A DNA stretch of 64,000 nt, taken from positions 1 through 64,000 of the forward strand of contig NZ_CYIG01000010.1 in assembly GCF_001298675.1 (NCBI RefSeq), read 5' to 3'. The stretch's first letter is position 1; every line of letters starts with the position of its first letter. Shown here piece after piece: positions 48,141-57,326 of this stretch. The translations under genes were made by a program, and so were the position numbers. The notes under the pieces are model-generated. The model worked only from the letters and a program-made list of their open reading frames with translations, made no database searches and was not told where the DNA came from. This DNA is from Paenacidovorax caeni. GTDB taxonomy: Bacteria; Pseudomonadota; Gammaproteobacteria; Burkholderiales; Burkholderiaceae_C.

Positions 48141-49034
48141 TCAGGCTACGCCGTGCTGGCGCAGCCAGGCCAGCGCCCGTTTCCAGCCGTCCTCGGCCGC
48201 CTCCTTGCGGAAGCTCGGGCGGTAGTCGGCGTGGAAAGCGTGCGGCGCATCGGGGTAGACCACGAACTCGGACGCCTGGGCGGCGGCCGAGCCCTTGCGC
48301 AGGGCTTCTTTCATCTTATCGACCGTGTCAAGAGGGATGCCGCTGTCTTTTTCGCCGTACAGGCCCAGCACCGGCGCCTTGAGCGCGGCAGCCACGTCGA
48401 GCGGGTGGCGCGGCGTGAGCGCGTTGGCCTCGCCCGCGAGGCGCCCATACCAGGCCACGCCGGCCTTCACCGGGCCGTGGGCCGCGTACAGCCAGGTGAT
48501 GCGCCCGCCCCAGCAAAAGCCGGTGATGCCCACCCTGGCCAGGTCGCCGCCGTGGGCGCCGGCCCAGCGCACGGTGGCATCCAGGTCGCCCAGCACCTGC
48601 GCGTCGGGCACCTTGGCGACTAACTCGCTCAGCAGGCGCGCCACCTCGGTGTATTGCGCGGGATCACCCTGGCGCGCATAAAGCGCCGGGGCAATGGCCA
48701 GATAGCCCTCGCGCGCCAGGCGGCGGCACACGTCGGTAATGTATTCGTGCACGCCAAAAATTTCCTGCACCACCAGCACCACGGGCAGGTTGCCGCGGCC
48801 CGCAGGCGCGGCGCGGTAGGCCGGCATCTGGAAGCCGCCCACCTCGATCTGCACCATGCCTGCCACCAGCCCCTGCGCGGGCGTCTGGATGGCGGTCTGC
48901 GCCATGACTGGCGCGGCGGCGGCCGCGTAGCCAGCCCCCAGCATCAGGTGCAAGGCGGTGCGGCGGCTGGCGCCGTCGGCGGTGTGGCCGGGCACGAGAG
49001 CATCGAGGTCTTGCTTCAGTTCGTCAAACGCCAT
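48141..49034 (-). CDS. Dienelactone hydrolase family protein with N-terminal export-like segment
   Basis: A 297-residue alpha/beta hydrolase. The nucleophile lies in GITGFCWGGRI (Cys, as in true dienelactone hydrolases), the acid in LYGEKDSGIP, and the His in PDAPHAFHADY. Residues 24-46 (SRRTALHLMLGAGYAAAAAP then VMAQ) look like a Tat-type or other signal, so the enzyme may be exported. Substrate is unknown. AAGGAGC precedes the ATG. It has its own terminator. Confidence 0.9.
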   Translation of the reverse strand: MAFDELKQDLDALVPGHTADGASRRTALHLMLGAGYAAAAAPVMAQTAIQTPAQGLVAGMVQIEVGGFQMPAYRAAPAGRGNLPVVLVVQEIFGVHEYITDVCRRLAREGYLAIAPALYARQGDPAQYTEVARLLSELVAKVPDAQVLGDLDATVRWAGAHGGDLARVGITGFCWGGRITWLYAAHGPVKAGVAWYGRLAGEANALTPRHPLDVAAALKAPVLGLYGEKDSGIPLDTVDKMKEALRKGSAAAQASEFVVYPDAPHAFHADYRPSFRKEAAEDGWKRALAWLRQHGVA

Positions 49035-49075
49035 GGCATCGCTCCTTGAAAAAAAGAAAAATCAGAGATTGGCTT

Positions 49076-49259
49076 TTACGCCATGCGCCGCACGAGGCCC
49101 CAGGCCAGCCCCAGCAGCAGCAAAGCCAGCAGGAACTTGCCCAGCGCCGCGACGATGGCGGCGCCCGAGATCAGGCCCACTTGCACGGCAACGTGCGAAT
49201 CCTTCCGCCAGCAGGACAGCCATCGTCTGCTTGTCGGCCGTGGCTTGCTTGTCGTTCAT
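49076..49259 (-). pseudogene. Small membrane protein, apparently frameshifted
   Basis: A well-placed GGAGG precedes the ATG of MNDKQATADKQTMAVLLAEGF, but the frame then becomes Arg/Gly-rich and non-hydrophobic. The next frame encodes VAVQVGLISGAAIVAALGKF followed by LLALLLLGLAWGLVRRMA and a stop at 49076-49078, a clear membrane helix. The span is 184 bases, one more than a multiple of three, so a single-base change near 49190-49200 would join the halves into a protein of about 60 residues. It may be a genuine frameshift or a base-call error. Confidence 0.5.
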
Positions 49260-49304
49260 CGCGTCGTCCTCCGGCATGCGCGCAGCGGGCCGCCCAGGGG
49301 CGGC

Positions 49305-52091
49305 TCAATGGGCTTCTTCCCAATTGCGCCCCACGCCCACTTCGGCCAGCAGCGGCACCTTCAGCGCGGCCACGCCGGCCATGGTGCGCGGCACCTCGCG
49401 GCGCAGCCAGTCCACCTCGCTCTCGGGCAGCTCGAACACCAGTTCGTCGTGCACCTGCATGACCATCAGAATCTCGGGCTTCTCGGCATCCAGGCGCGCC
49501 TGCACGGCCACCATGGCGCGCTTGATGAGGTCGGCCGCCGTGCCTTGCATGGGCGCGTTGATGGCGGCGCGCTCGGCGGCGGCGCGGCGCGGGCCGTTGG
49601 GCGAGTTGATCTCGGGCAGCACCAGGCGGCGGCCAAACACGGTTTCCACGTAGCCCAGCGACTTGGCGCGGGCCTTGGTTTCCTCCATGTACTGCTGCAC
49701 GCCGGGGTAGCGCTCGAAGTAGCGCTGGATGTAGTTCTTGGCGGCCTGGTTGTCCAGGCCCAAATTCTTGGCCAGGCCAAAGCTGCTCATGCCGTAGATG
49801 AGGCCGAAGTTGATGACCTTGGCATAGCGGCGCTGCTCATTGCTGACCTGGTCCACGGGCACGCCGAACACCTCGGCGGCCGTGGCGCGGTGCACGTCCA
49901 GGCCGTGCTGGAAGGCGTGCAGCAGCGACTGGTCGCCGCTGATGTGGGCCATGATGCGCAGCTCGATCTGGCTGTAGTCGGCGCTGGCGATGACGCGCCC
50001 CGGCGGTGCCACGAAGGCCTCGCGGATGCGCCGCCCCTCGGGCGTGCGCACGGGGATGTTCTGCAGGTTCGGCTCGTTGCTGGACAGGCGCCCGGTCACG
50101 GCCACGGCCTGCGCGTAGTGCGTGTGCACGCGCCCGGTGCGCGGCAGTGCCAGCGCACCGAGCTTGTCGGTGTAAGTGCCTTTGAGCTTGGTGAGGCTGC
50201 GGTGCTCCAGCAGCTTGGCGGGCAGCGGATAGTCCTCGGCCAGCTTTTCCAGCACTTCTTCATCGGTGCTGCGCGCGCCGGTGGCAGTTTTCTTCACCAC
50301 CGGCATGCCGAGCTTGTCGAAGAAGATTTCGCCGAGCTGCTTGGGGCTGGAGAGGTTGAAGGGCTGGCCGGCGATCTCGTAGGCCTCGGTCTCCAGCTGC
50401 AGGATGCGCTGGCCCAGCTCGTGGCTCTGCTGCGCGAGCAAGGCGGCATCGATCAGCACGCCGTTGCGCTCCATGCGGAACAGGGTTTCACTGCTGGCCA
50501 TCTCCAGCTCGTAAATGGCGCGCAGGCGCTCGTTGGCCTGCAGCAGCGGCCACAGGGCCTGGTGCACTTCGAGCGTCTGGTCGGAGTCCTCGCAGGAGTA
50601 GGCCGCAGCCTTGTCCACCGGCACCTGGGCGAACGGGATCTGGTGCGCGCCCTTGCCGCACAGGTCCTCGTAATTCAGTCCCTTGCGGCCGGTGTGGCGC
50701 TCGGCCAGGCTGGCCAGGTTGTGCGGCTTGTGCACTTCGAGCACGTAGCTCTGCAGCATGGTGTCGTGGCGGTAGCCGCGCACCTCGATGCCGTGGTTGG
50801 CGAGCACGTGGCGGTCGTACTTGATGTGCTGGCCCAGCTTGGCGTGGCGCGCGTCCTCCAGCCAGGGCTTGAGGCGCGCCAGCACCTCATCGAGCGGCAG
50901 CTGCGCCGGGGTGTCTGGCCCCTCGTGGCGCAGCGGAATGTAGGCGGCCTCGCCCGGCTGCACGCTGAAGGAGATGCCGACGATCTGCGCGCGCATGGCG
51001 TCGAGCGAGTCGGTCTCGGTGTCCAGCGCCACCAGGTCGGCTTTCAGCAACCGGGCCAGCCACTGGTCGAAATCGGCCCAGTTCAGGATGGTGTCGTACA
51101 CCACGCTGCGCTGCTGCGCCGCCTCGGCCACGGGGCTGGCGCTGTGGTCGGCGAACAGGTCGCCGCTCTCGCCCGGCATGGCCACGGCGGGGGTAGGCGC
51201 CGGGCGGGCCTCCTGCAGCGCGCGCGCCAGGCCCTTGAAGCCGTATTTTTCATAAAAACTGGCCAAAGCGCCCGTCTGCTGTGCGCCAACAGCTATCGAA
51301 TCAAGAGCAGGCAAACCGGCCACATGCCCGCTCAGGTCGCAGTCGGTCTTGATGGTGACGAGCTGGCGCCCGGTGGGCAGCCAGTCCAGCGTGGCGCGCA
51401 GGTTCTCGCCGGCCACGCCCTTGATCTCGCCCGCGCGGGCCATGAGCGCATCGAGCGAGCCGTACTCGCCCAGCCACTTGGCCGCCGTCTTGGGGCCGAC
51501 CTTGGGCACGCCCGGCACGTTGTCCACCGCGTCGCCCACCAGGGCCTGGAAGTCGATCATCCGCTCGGGCGGCACGCCAAACTCGGCCGTCACCCCGGCC
51601 ACGTCGCGCTTTTTGCCATTCATGGTGTCGATGATGGTGATGCGCTCGTTCACCAGCTGGCTCAGGTCCTTGTCGCCGCTAGAGATGACCACCTGCACGC
51701 CCTGCCGCGCGGCCATGCAGGCCAGGGTGCCGATCACGTCGTCGGCCTCGACGCCGGGAATCGCCAGCACCGTCCAGCCCAGCAGGCGCACCACCTCGTG
51801 GATTGGCTCGATCTGCGCACGCAGCGCCTCGGGCATGGCCGGGCGCTGCGCCTTGTACTCAGGGTAGATGGCGTCGCGGAAGGTAGGGCCGCTGGCGTCG
51901 AACACGCACACCGCGTAGTCGGCCGCCACCTCTTTCTTCAGGGCCTGCAGCATATTGACCATGCCGCGGATGGCGCCCGTGGGGCTACTGCTCGGGTCGC
52001 CCGGCACGGCACGCAGGTCGGGCATGGCGTGGAAGGCGCGGTACAGGTAGCTGGAACCATCGACCAGCACCAAGGTTTTGTCTTGCGTCAT
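49305..52091 (-). CDS. polA: DNA polymerase I
   Basis: A 928-residue DNA polymerase I used in repair and Okazaki fragment processing. The 5'-3' exonuclease has PGVEADDVIGTLA and VGPKTAAKWL; the proofreading domain has ALDTETDSLDAM with intact acidic residues; the polymerase has ADYSQIELRIMAH (motif A), RRYAKVINFGLIYGMS (motif B) and MQVHDELVFE (motif C). A weak short-repeat-like segment (51263-51309) is translated in the linker near residues 262-277. It is divergent from small secreted protein genes and thrB. Confidence 0.99.
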   Translation of the reverse strand: MTQDKTLVLVDGSSYLYRAFHAMPDLRAVPGDPSSSPTGAIRGMVNMLQALKKEVAADYAVCVFDASGPTFRDAIYPEYKAQRPAMPEALRAQIEPIHEVVRLLGWTVLAIPGVEADDVIGTLACMAARQGVQVVISSGDKDLSQLVNERITIIDTMNGKKRDVAGVTAEFGVPPERMIDFQALVGDAVDNVPGVPKVGPKTAAKWLGEYGSLDALMARAGEIKGVAGENLRATLDWLPTGRQLVTIKTDCDLSGHVAGLPALDSIAVGAQQTGALASFYEKYGFKGLARALQEARPAPTPAVAMPGESGDLFADHSASPVAEAAQQRSVVYDTILNWADFDQWLARLLKADLVALDTETDSLDAMRAQIVGISFSVQPGEAAYIPLRHEGPDTPAQLPLDEVLARLKPWLEDARHAKLGQHIKYDRHVLANHGIEVRGYRHDTMLQSYVLEVHKPHNLASLAERHTGRKGLNYEDLCGKGAHQIPFAQVPVDKAAAYSCEDSDQTLEVHQALWPLLQANERLRAIYELEMASSETLFRMERNGVLIDAALLAQQSHELGQRILQLETEAYEIAGQPFNLSSPKQLGEIFFDKLGMPVVKKTATGARSTDEEVLEKLAEDYPLPAKLLEHRSLTKLKGTYTDKLGALALPRTGRVHTHYAQAVAVTGRLSSNEPNLQNIPVRTPEGRRIREAFVAPPGRVIASADYSQIELRIMAHISGDQSLLHAFQHGLDVHRATAAEVFGVPVDQVSNEQRRYAKVINFGLIYGMSSFGLAKNLGLDNQAAKNYIQRYFERYPGVQQYMEETKARAKSLGYVETVFGRRLVLPEINSPNGPRRAAAERAAINAPMQGTAADLIKRAMVAVQARLDAEKPEILMVMQVHDELVFELPESEVDWLRREVPRTMAGVAALKVPLLAEVGVGRNWEEAH

Positions 52092-52163
52092 GGGGGACGA
52101 TTGTCACCGCAAGGAAAAGGCTTCGTGCAACGGCACAATCCGCCGATGCCGAAGGAAACCGCG

Positions 52164-52583
52164 ATGAAAAAACTCCTGCCCCTGCTGCTGGCCGGCGCCT
52201 GCACCCTTACCCTGGCCGAACCGGTCTTCCAGAACGTGCCCGAGGTGCTGCAAAAACCCCTGCTGGGCAACGGCCTCACGGCCGCGCGCATGCAACAGGG
52301 TGTGCTGCAGCTGCAAATGGGCAAGCCCGAGGTCACCGAGCTGGTGTACGCCACCTTCGTCTTCCATAGCATCTGCGCCCCGCAGTGGCGCCAGCCGCAG
52401 GCCTTTGCCCAGGCAGGCCTGGCGCGCGTGGAGCTGCTCAACGCCGATGCCAGCCAGGGCTACGCCTTCGACGCGCGCGGCGACGTGTGCGCCCGCATGG
52501 GCCAGATGGGCCAGAACTACCGCGGCCTAATCACCCAGCACACCAGCGCCTGCACGGCCCAGAGCTGCCCGCCGCAGCGCTGA
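52164..52583 (+). CDS. Small secreted protein of unknown function
   Basis: A 139-residue protein. MKKLLPLLLAGACTLTLA is a typical Sec signal with cleavage after TLA. The mature part has four cysteines (two in CTAQSC near the end) that could form disulfides, and no family I recognise. AAGGA precedes the ATG at 52164, which is preferred over an ATG six codons earlier. It is divergent from polA with about 70 bases between starts. Confidence 0.75.
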   Translation: MKKLLPLLLAGACTLTLAEPVFQNVPEVLQKPLLGNGLTAARMQQGVLQLQMGKPEVTELVYATFVFHSICAPQWRQPQAFAQAGLARVELLNADASQGYAFDARGDVCARMGQMGQNYRGLITQHTSACTAQSCPPQR

Positions 52584-52629
52584 GCGCCGGGGCGGGGCGC
52601 GCCCCTACGCACCCGCCTACAATCGCGCC

Positions 52630-52992
52630 ATGCGCGCCGTTTCCATCCCCCTCCTGCTGCTGGCCTGCCTGGCCAGCACCTCCGTACTTGCCCAAAATAT
52701 GGGCCAAAACAGCACCGAAGGCGCGCCAGACAAGCGCCAGCAGCTACAAAGAGATGAGCAAAAAGACCCACGCCTGAACCAGCGTGCCGAGCGCATCCAG
52801 GTCGAGGACGAAGGCAGCCGCGTGAACGAGCTGCGCGTGGGCGGCCAGACCCAGACCATCACCGTGCAGCCCAAGACCGGCGAACTGCCGGCCTACGAGG
52901 TGCAGCCTGGCACCCAGAGTCCGCACACCCGCAGCCGCAGCGACAGCACCGACACCAATGGCCCGCGCGTGTGGAACGTGCTCAAGTTCTGA
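52630..52992 (+). CDS. DUF2782-family periplasmic protein
   Basis: A 120-residue protein with a signal peptide ([21 protein letters not shown]). The segment [20 protein letters not shown] then [15 protein letters not shown] matches DUF2782, typically encoded beside polA and thrB as here. Between the signal and the domain, residues about 25-44 ([19 protein letters not shown]) are encoded by an in-frame copy of the short palindromic repeat. The role is unknown. Confidence 0.82.
   Translation: MRAVSIPLLLLACLASTSVLAQNMGQNSTEGAPDKRQQLQRDEQKDPRLNQRAERIQVEDEGSRVNELRVGGQTQTITVQPKTGELPAYEVQPGTQSPHTRSRSDSTDTNGPRVWNVLKF
52703..52760. repeat. Short palindromic repeat copy inside the DUF2782 reading frame
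   Basis: AAAACAGCACCGAAGGCGCG-CCAGACAAGCGCCAGCAGC-TACAAAGAGATGAGC matches the intergenic consensus along its whole length and is translated in frame between the signal peptide and the folded domain. Confidence 0.75.
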
Positions 52993-53075
52993 AGCACACC
53001 CCCTCTCCACCCTCCCCCTCTTCTTCACCGACCGATTTTCCGGATTGCAGGCGCCCTGGCGCGCCCGTTCGCACC

Positions 53076-54035
53076 ATGGCTGTTTTCACCGAAGTTTCCG
53101 AAGACGCAGCGCAGACGCTGCTGCAACGCCTGTCCCTGGGCCAACTCACGGGCCTGCGCGGCATCGAGGGCGGCATCGAGAACACCAACTACTTCCTCAG
53201 CACCGACAAGGGAGAATGGGTGCTGACCCTGTTCGAGCGCCTGAGCGCCGAGCAGTTGCCCTTCTACCTGTACCTGATGAAGCACCTGGCGCACAAGGGC
53301 ATCCCCGTGCCCGATCCGCAGGCCGACCACGAGAGCGGCGACATCCTGCACCAGGTGTGCGGCAAGCCCGCCGCCATCGTGCAGAAGCTCGCGGGCAAAA
53401 GCCAGTTGGCCCCCGCTGCCGTGCACTGCGAGGCCGTGGGCGCCATGCTGGCGCGCATGCACCTGGCGGGGCGCGACTACGAACGCAGCCAGCCCAACCT
53501 GCGCGGCCTGCCCTGGTGGAACGAGACCGTGCCCGTGGTGCTACCCTACCTGCAGGAGGCCCAGAGCACCTTGCTGCGCGCCGAGCTGGCATACCAGAAC
53601 CACGTGGCCGCCAGCAGCAGCTACGCGGCGCTGCCGCGCGGCCCGGTGCATGCCGACCTGTTCCGCGACAACGTGATGTTCGACGGCGAGCGGCTCACGG
53701 GCTTTTTCGACTTCTATTTCGCCGGGGTGGACACCTTCCTGTTCGACCTGGCCGTATGCCTGAACGACTGGTGCGTGGACTTGCCCACGGGCAGGCATGA
53801 CGCCCCGCGCGCCCAGGCCATGCTGGCGGCTTACCAGGCAGTGCGCCCGCTCACCGCTGCCGAGCGCACGTTGCTGCCTGCCATGGCACGTGCGGGTGCG
53901 CTGCGCTTTTGGATCTCGCGCCTGTGGGATTTCCACCTGCCGCGCGAGGCCAGCATGCTGAAGCCCCACGACCCGGGGCACTTCGAGCGCGTGCTGCGCG
54001 AGCGCATTGCCCACCCCCTGCACATGGACGCATAG
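53076..54035 (+). CDS. thrB: Homoserine kinase (APH-fold type)
   Basis: ThrB phosphorylates homoserine in threonine synthesis. The 319-residue product has the choline-kinase-like fold of proteobacterial Thr[16 protein letters not shown], the catalytic [11 protein letters not shown] and metal-binding [10 protein letters not shown], and [20 protein letters not shown]. The ATG gives MAVFTEVS, the usual start; upstream in-frame starts overlap the preceding gene. It follows DUF2782, as in many Gram-negative genomes, and precedes a membrane protein gene by 10 bases. Confidence 0.97.
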   Translation: MAVFTEVSEDAAQTLLQRLSLGQLTGLRGIEGGIENTNYFLSTDKGEWVLTLFERLSAEQLPFYLYLMKHLAHKGIPVPDPQADHESGDILHQVCGKPAAIVQKLAGKSQLAPAAVHCEAVGAMLARMHLAGRDYERSQPNLRGLPWWNETVPVVLPYLQEAQSTLLRAELAYQNHVAASSSYAALPRGPVHADLFRDNVMFDGERLTGFFDFYFAGVDTFLFDLAVCLNDWCVDLPTGRHDAPRAQAMLAAYQAVRPLTAAERTLLPAMARAGALRFWISRLWDFHLPREASMLKPHDPGHFERVLRERIAHPLHMDA

Positions 54036-54045
54036 ACTCCAGGCC

Positions 54046-54879
54046 ATGAAACTTCGCATCGTCCCCGCCTACACCGGCGTGAAATGGGTACAGCTTGGCG
54101 TGCGCGCGTTCTGGCGCCAGCCGCTGGCGCTGGCGGCGCTGTTTTTCATGACCATGGCCGCGATGTCGCTGGCCACGCTGGTGCCGCTGGTGGGCGCACC
54201 CATTGCCCTGGCGCTGCTGCCTGCCGCCACGCTGGCCATGATGGTGGCCACGGCCGAGGCGCAGCAGGGGCGCTTTCCCACGCCCGCCTTGCTGCTGGTG
54301 GCGTTTCGCACCGGGCAACGGCGCCTGCGCGCCATGCTGGCGCTGGGCGGCATGTACGCGGTGGGCTTCCTGGGCATCATGGGCCTGTCGGCGTTGGTGG
54401 ATGGCGGGCAGTTCGCCCAGGTTTACTTCGGTGGCGCCAAGCTGACGCCAGAAGTGGCCGAGAGCCCTGCCTTCCAGGGCGCGATGTGGCTGTCGGTGCT
54501 GCTGTACCTGCCGCTGTCGCTGCTGTTCTGGCACGCGCCCGGCCTGGTGCACTGGCACGGCGTGCCACCGGTCAAGGCGCTGTTCTTCAGCCTCGTGGCC
54601 TGCGTGCGCAACTTCGGCGCCTTCATGGTTTTTGGCCTGGCCTGGATGGGTGTGTTTCTGGCTGCGGGCATGGTGGTGGCGCTGGTCACCGGGCTGCTGT
54701 CACTGGCCGTCGGCACCGCCGCCGGGGGCCTCATGGTCGGCGCGGCCATGGTGCTGGCGGCCATGTTCTTCAGCTCGGTGGTGTTCACCTTCCGCGACTG
54801 TTTCGAGCCGCCCGAGGAATACCTGCAGGCGGCGCCCGCACCCGCCACGGAAGACGCGCCCCCGCCACCAGCGGACTGA
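54046..54879 (+). CDS. Multipass membrane protein, resembles BPSS1780 family
   Basis: A 277-residue protein beginning MKLRIVPAYTGVKWVQLGVRAFWRQPLAL, written in parts KLRIVPAYTGVKWVQLG and VRAFWRQPLAL, which resembles the BPSS1780 family of Burkholderiales. About six membrane segments are visible (for example ALAALFFMTMAAMSLATLVP, AAGGLMVGAAMVLAAMFFSS). The C-terminus is Pro/Ala-rich and cytoplasmic. No function is known. It starts ten bases after thrB, so co-transcription is likely. Confidence 0.8.
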   Translation: MKLRIVPAYTGVKWVQLGVRAFWRQPLALAALFFMTMAAMSLATLVPLVGAPIALALLPAATLAMMVATAEAQQGRFPTPALLLVAFRTGQRRLRAMLALGGMYAVGFLGIMGLSALVDGGQFAQVYFGGAKLTPEVAESPAFQGAMWLSVLLYLPLSLLFWHAPGLVHWHGVPPVKALFFSLVACVRNFGAFMVFGLAWMGVFLAAGMVVALVTGLLSLAVGTAAGGLMVGAAMVLAAMFFSSVVFTFRDCFEPPEEYLQAAPAPATEDAPPPPAD

Positions 54880-54898
54880 GCGCCCCGCCCCCTGCACG

Positions 54899-54922
54899 AA
54901 ACCCGGCCCTGGCCGGGTTTTT
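54899..54922 (+). terminator. Rho-independent terminator after thrB operon
   Basis: AAACCCGGCC, a CT loop and GGCCGGGTTTTT form a compact, strong terminator 20 bases after the stop. Confidence 0.92.
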
Positions 54923-54927
54923 CTTTG

Positions 54928-54945
54928 CCTTCATGGAAATGTCAC
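54928..54945 (+). promoter_or_regulatory. Candidate Pho box upstream of phoX
   Basis: CCTTCAT, four bases (GGAA) and ATGTCAC match the PhoB-binding consensus CTGTCAT-N4-CTGTCAY at 5 of 7 and 5-6 of 7 positions with exact spacing. It lies about 80 bases before the phoX start codon. PhoX genes are normally PhoB-regulated, which supports the assignment. Confidence 0.55.
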
Positions 54946-55026
54946 ACGGCGTTCCTAGCATGCGCCGTGGAAGCCGTGATGGACGGCGCCCGCACCTTCC
55001 GTTCTTGACCACATAACGACCCCACC

Positions 55027-56982
55027 ATGTCCCAACCGACCCAGCCTACACGCCGCAAGGCCCTGCAATTCCTGGCCAGCGCCCCGCTGCTGCCCCTCGG
55101 CTCCACTGCTACGGCCGCCCTGCTGGCCACGGGTTGCGGCGGCGGTGACGGCAGCAGCGCCGCTTTCGCCTCGGCCTCCTTCACCTCGATGGCCGCCCCC
55201 ACACTGGCCAACCCGGCCGCCATGGCCACCACCACGGTGGGCTCGGCGCTGAATGTGAAGTTCAGCGACGGCAGCTCGCAGTCGTACCAGCTGGCCTACC
55301 AGCCTTTCTTCATCACGGGCGATCTGGTGTCCGATGGCAAGGGCGGCAAGGTGCTGGCCGGCGGCTACGTGGACATCAACAACCAGCCCATCATCGACAA
55401 GAGCGTGGCCGGCGCCGAGCGCCAGTTCTTCTCTGACGCGCCCGACGGCACCTCGCTGCTCACCGTGCCCAATGCCAAGGTAGATGGCGTGAAGGGCAAG
55501 CCGGTGTTCGCCGTGGTGCAGTTTGAGTACACCACCTGGGCGCAGGACGGCAAGACCGACATGTACGGCAAGCTGCCCTCGCCCATCGCCGTGCTGACGC
55601 TGGACCAGGACCAGACCACCGGCAAGCTGAGCCTGGTGAAGTACCACAACGTGGACACCTCCAAGGTGCACGGCCTGTGGATCACCTGCGGCGCCAGCCT
55701 GTCGCCCTGGGGCACCCACCTGTCGAGCGAGGAATACGAGCCCGATGCCTTCAGCATCGCCAGCAACGCCATGTTCCAGGCCTACAGCCAGAACCTGTAC
55801 GGCGACGCCACCAAGGCCAACCCCTACCACTATGGCCACATGCCCGAAGTCATCGTCAACCCCGACGGCACGGGCAGCATCAAGAAGCACTTCTGCATGG
55901 GCCGCATTTCGCACGAGCTGGTGCAGGTCATGCCCGACCAGCGTACGGCGCTGATGGGTGACGACGCCACCAACAGCGCCTACTTCGTGTTCGTGGCCGA
56001 CCGGGAAAAGGATCTGTCCTCCGGCACCCTGTACGCCGCCAAGGTGGGTGCGGGCTTCTCGATCGACCCCGCAGCCACCGGCGCAGCAGCGCTCACCTGG
56101 ATCAAGCTCGGCTCCGCCACCAGCGCCGAAATCGAGCAACTGGCCAACACGCTCAAGCCCACGGACATCATGACCGTGGTGAAGGCCGACCCGAACGACG
56201 CCAGCTTCACCAAGATCGTCGCCAACGGCAAGACCGAGTGGATCAAGATCAACCCCGGCATGGACAAGGCCGCCGCCTTCCTCGAAACCCACCGCTACGC
56301 CGCCTACCGCGGCGCCAGCATGGGCTTCTCGAAGATGGAAGGCACGACCGTCAACATCCAGGACAAGGTGGCCTACTCCGCCCTGCAAAACTGCCAGGAC
56401 TCCATGGTGGCCGGCAACGCCGCCAACGTGCCGGGCAACGGTGTCTCCATCCCCAAGACGCTGAAGGCCGGTGCCGTGATGGCGCTCAACCTCCGCGGTG
56501 GCCTGAAGGACACGGCCGGCGGCGCCATCAACAGCGACTGGATGCCCGTGGACCTGAAGGCGCTGCTGGTCGGCGAAGACATAGCCGCCGACGCCCTGGG
56601 CAACACGGCCAACCCCAACAAGGTGGCCAACCCGGACAACCTGAAGTTCTCGGAAAAGATGCGCACCCTGTTCATCGGCGAGGACAGCAGCCAGCACGTC
56701 AACAACTTCCTGTGGGCCTACCACATCGACACCAAGCAGCTGTCGCGCGTCATGTCGATCCCCGCGGGCGGCGAATCCACCGGCCTGCACGCCGTGGACG
56801 AGATCAACGGCTGGACCTACATCATGAGCAACTTCCAGCACGCTGGCGACTGGGGTGGCATCCACAACGTGGTCAAGAACACGCTGGATCCGCTGGTCAA
56901 GGCCAACTATCGTGACAAGGCCGGCGCGGCCGTGGGCTACCTCACCGGCACGCCTACGCAGATGAACCTGGCGAAGTCGTAA
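55027..56982 (+). CDS. phoX: PhoX-family alkaline phosphatase (Tat-exported)
   Basis: A 651-residue PhoX/DUF839 protein. The N-terminus TRRKALQFLASAPLLPLG is a Tat signal with the paired arginines; LLATGCGGG after it resembles a lipobox, so lipidation is possible. The body has SWGTHL-like ASLSPWGTHLSSEEYEPDAF, a key PhoX metal-site region, and GHMPEVIVNPDG. PhoX enzymes use calcium and iron to release phosphate from organophosphates in the periplasm. Transcription is probably controlled by the Pho box upstream. Confidence 0.93.
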   Translation: MSQPTQPTRRKALQFLASAPLLPLGSTATAALLATGCGGGDGSSAAFASASFTSMAAPTLANPAAMATTTVGSALNVKFSDGSSQSYQLAYQPFFITGDLVSDGKGGKVLAGGYVDINNQPIIDKSVAGAERQFFSDAPDGTSLLTVPNAKVDGVKGKPVFAVVQFEYTTWAQDGKTDMYGKLPSPIAVLTLDQDQTTGKLSLVKYHNVDTSKVHGLWITCGASLSPWGTHLSSEEYEPDAFSIASNAMFQAYSQNLYGDATKANPYHYGHMPEVIVNPDGTGSIKKHFCMGRISHELVQVMPDQRTALMGDDATNSAYFVFVADREKDLSSGTLYAAKVGAGFSIDPAATGAAALTWIKLGSATSAEIEQLANTLKPTDIMTVVKADPNDASFTKIVANGKTEWIKINPGMDKAAAFLETHRYAAYRGASMGFSKMEGTTVNIQDKVAYSALQNCQDSMVAGNAANVPGNGVSIPKTLKAGAVMALNLRGGLKDTAGGAINSDWMPVDLKALLVGEDIAADALGNTANPNKVANPDNLKFSEKMRTLFIGEDSSQHVNNFLWAYHIDTKQLSRVMSIPAGGESTGLHAVDEINGWTYIMSNFQHAGDWGGIHNVVKNTLDPLVKANYRDKAGAAVGYLTGTPTQMNLAKS

Positions 56983-57022
56983 GACGCAGCGGCCGCATGG
57001 CCTGCTAGCACCACGGGGGCTT

Positions 57023-57290
57023 AGAGCCTGTTCACGATCTTTTCATAGTGCCCGTTGCCCCGCAAAAGTGGCAGGTGCAAGGCGCAAAGCGCAGCCGGGC
57101 TGGTGGCCCGGCGAGCCTTTGCAACGCCGCAGATGCCACTTTTGCGGGGCAACCCGAAGGGCAAGGCAGCAAAAAGCCGCACTCGGCGTTGCGCACCTTG
57201 GCCAGGCCGCCAGCATGGCCTGCGGCACGCGCCTAGATTGCGGCTTTTTGCTGCCTTGCGGGCACTATGAAAAGATCGTGAACAGGCTCT
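57023..57290. mobile_element. 268-bp inverted-repeat element (IS5-like MITE) with nested hairpins
   Basis: Perfect 32-base ends (beginning AGAGCCTGTTCACGATC, ending in the complement) enclose further nested palindromes, GTTGCCCCGCAAAAGTGGCA with its complement, and GCGGCTTTTTGCTGCCTTGC with its complement. The outer ends GAGCC are flanked by TTA on both sides, a likely 3-base duplication as for IS1031-type IS5-family elements. The core AAGGCGCAAAGCGCAGCC (57079-57096) and TTGCAACGCCG (57119-57129) are identical to blocks in the 4.7 kb element. No gene is credible inside. The 344-base interval between phoX and the FUSC gene is filled mostly by this element. Confidence 0.75.
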
Positions 57291-57326
57291 TAGGGCCCCG
57301 TTCTTTTTGGGTCTCTGGCAGTGGCC

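Noticed and set aside
49083..52583. 1166-codon open frame antisense to polA
   Set aside because: Only its last 140 codons, from 52164, form a real secreted protein; the rest is a shadow of polA.
57043..57270. Small open frames inside the 57 kb inverted-repeat element
   Set aside because: They are overlapping and on both strands, without ribosome binding sites or recognisable features.
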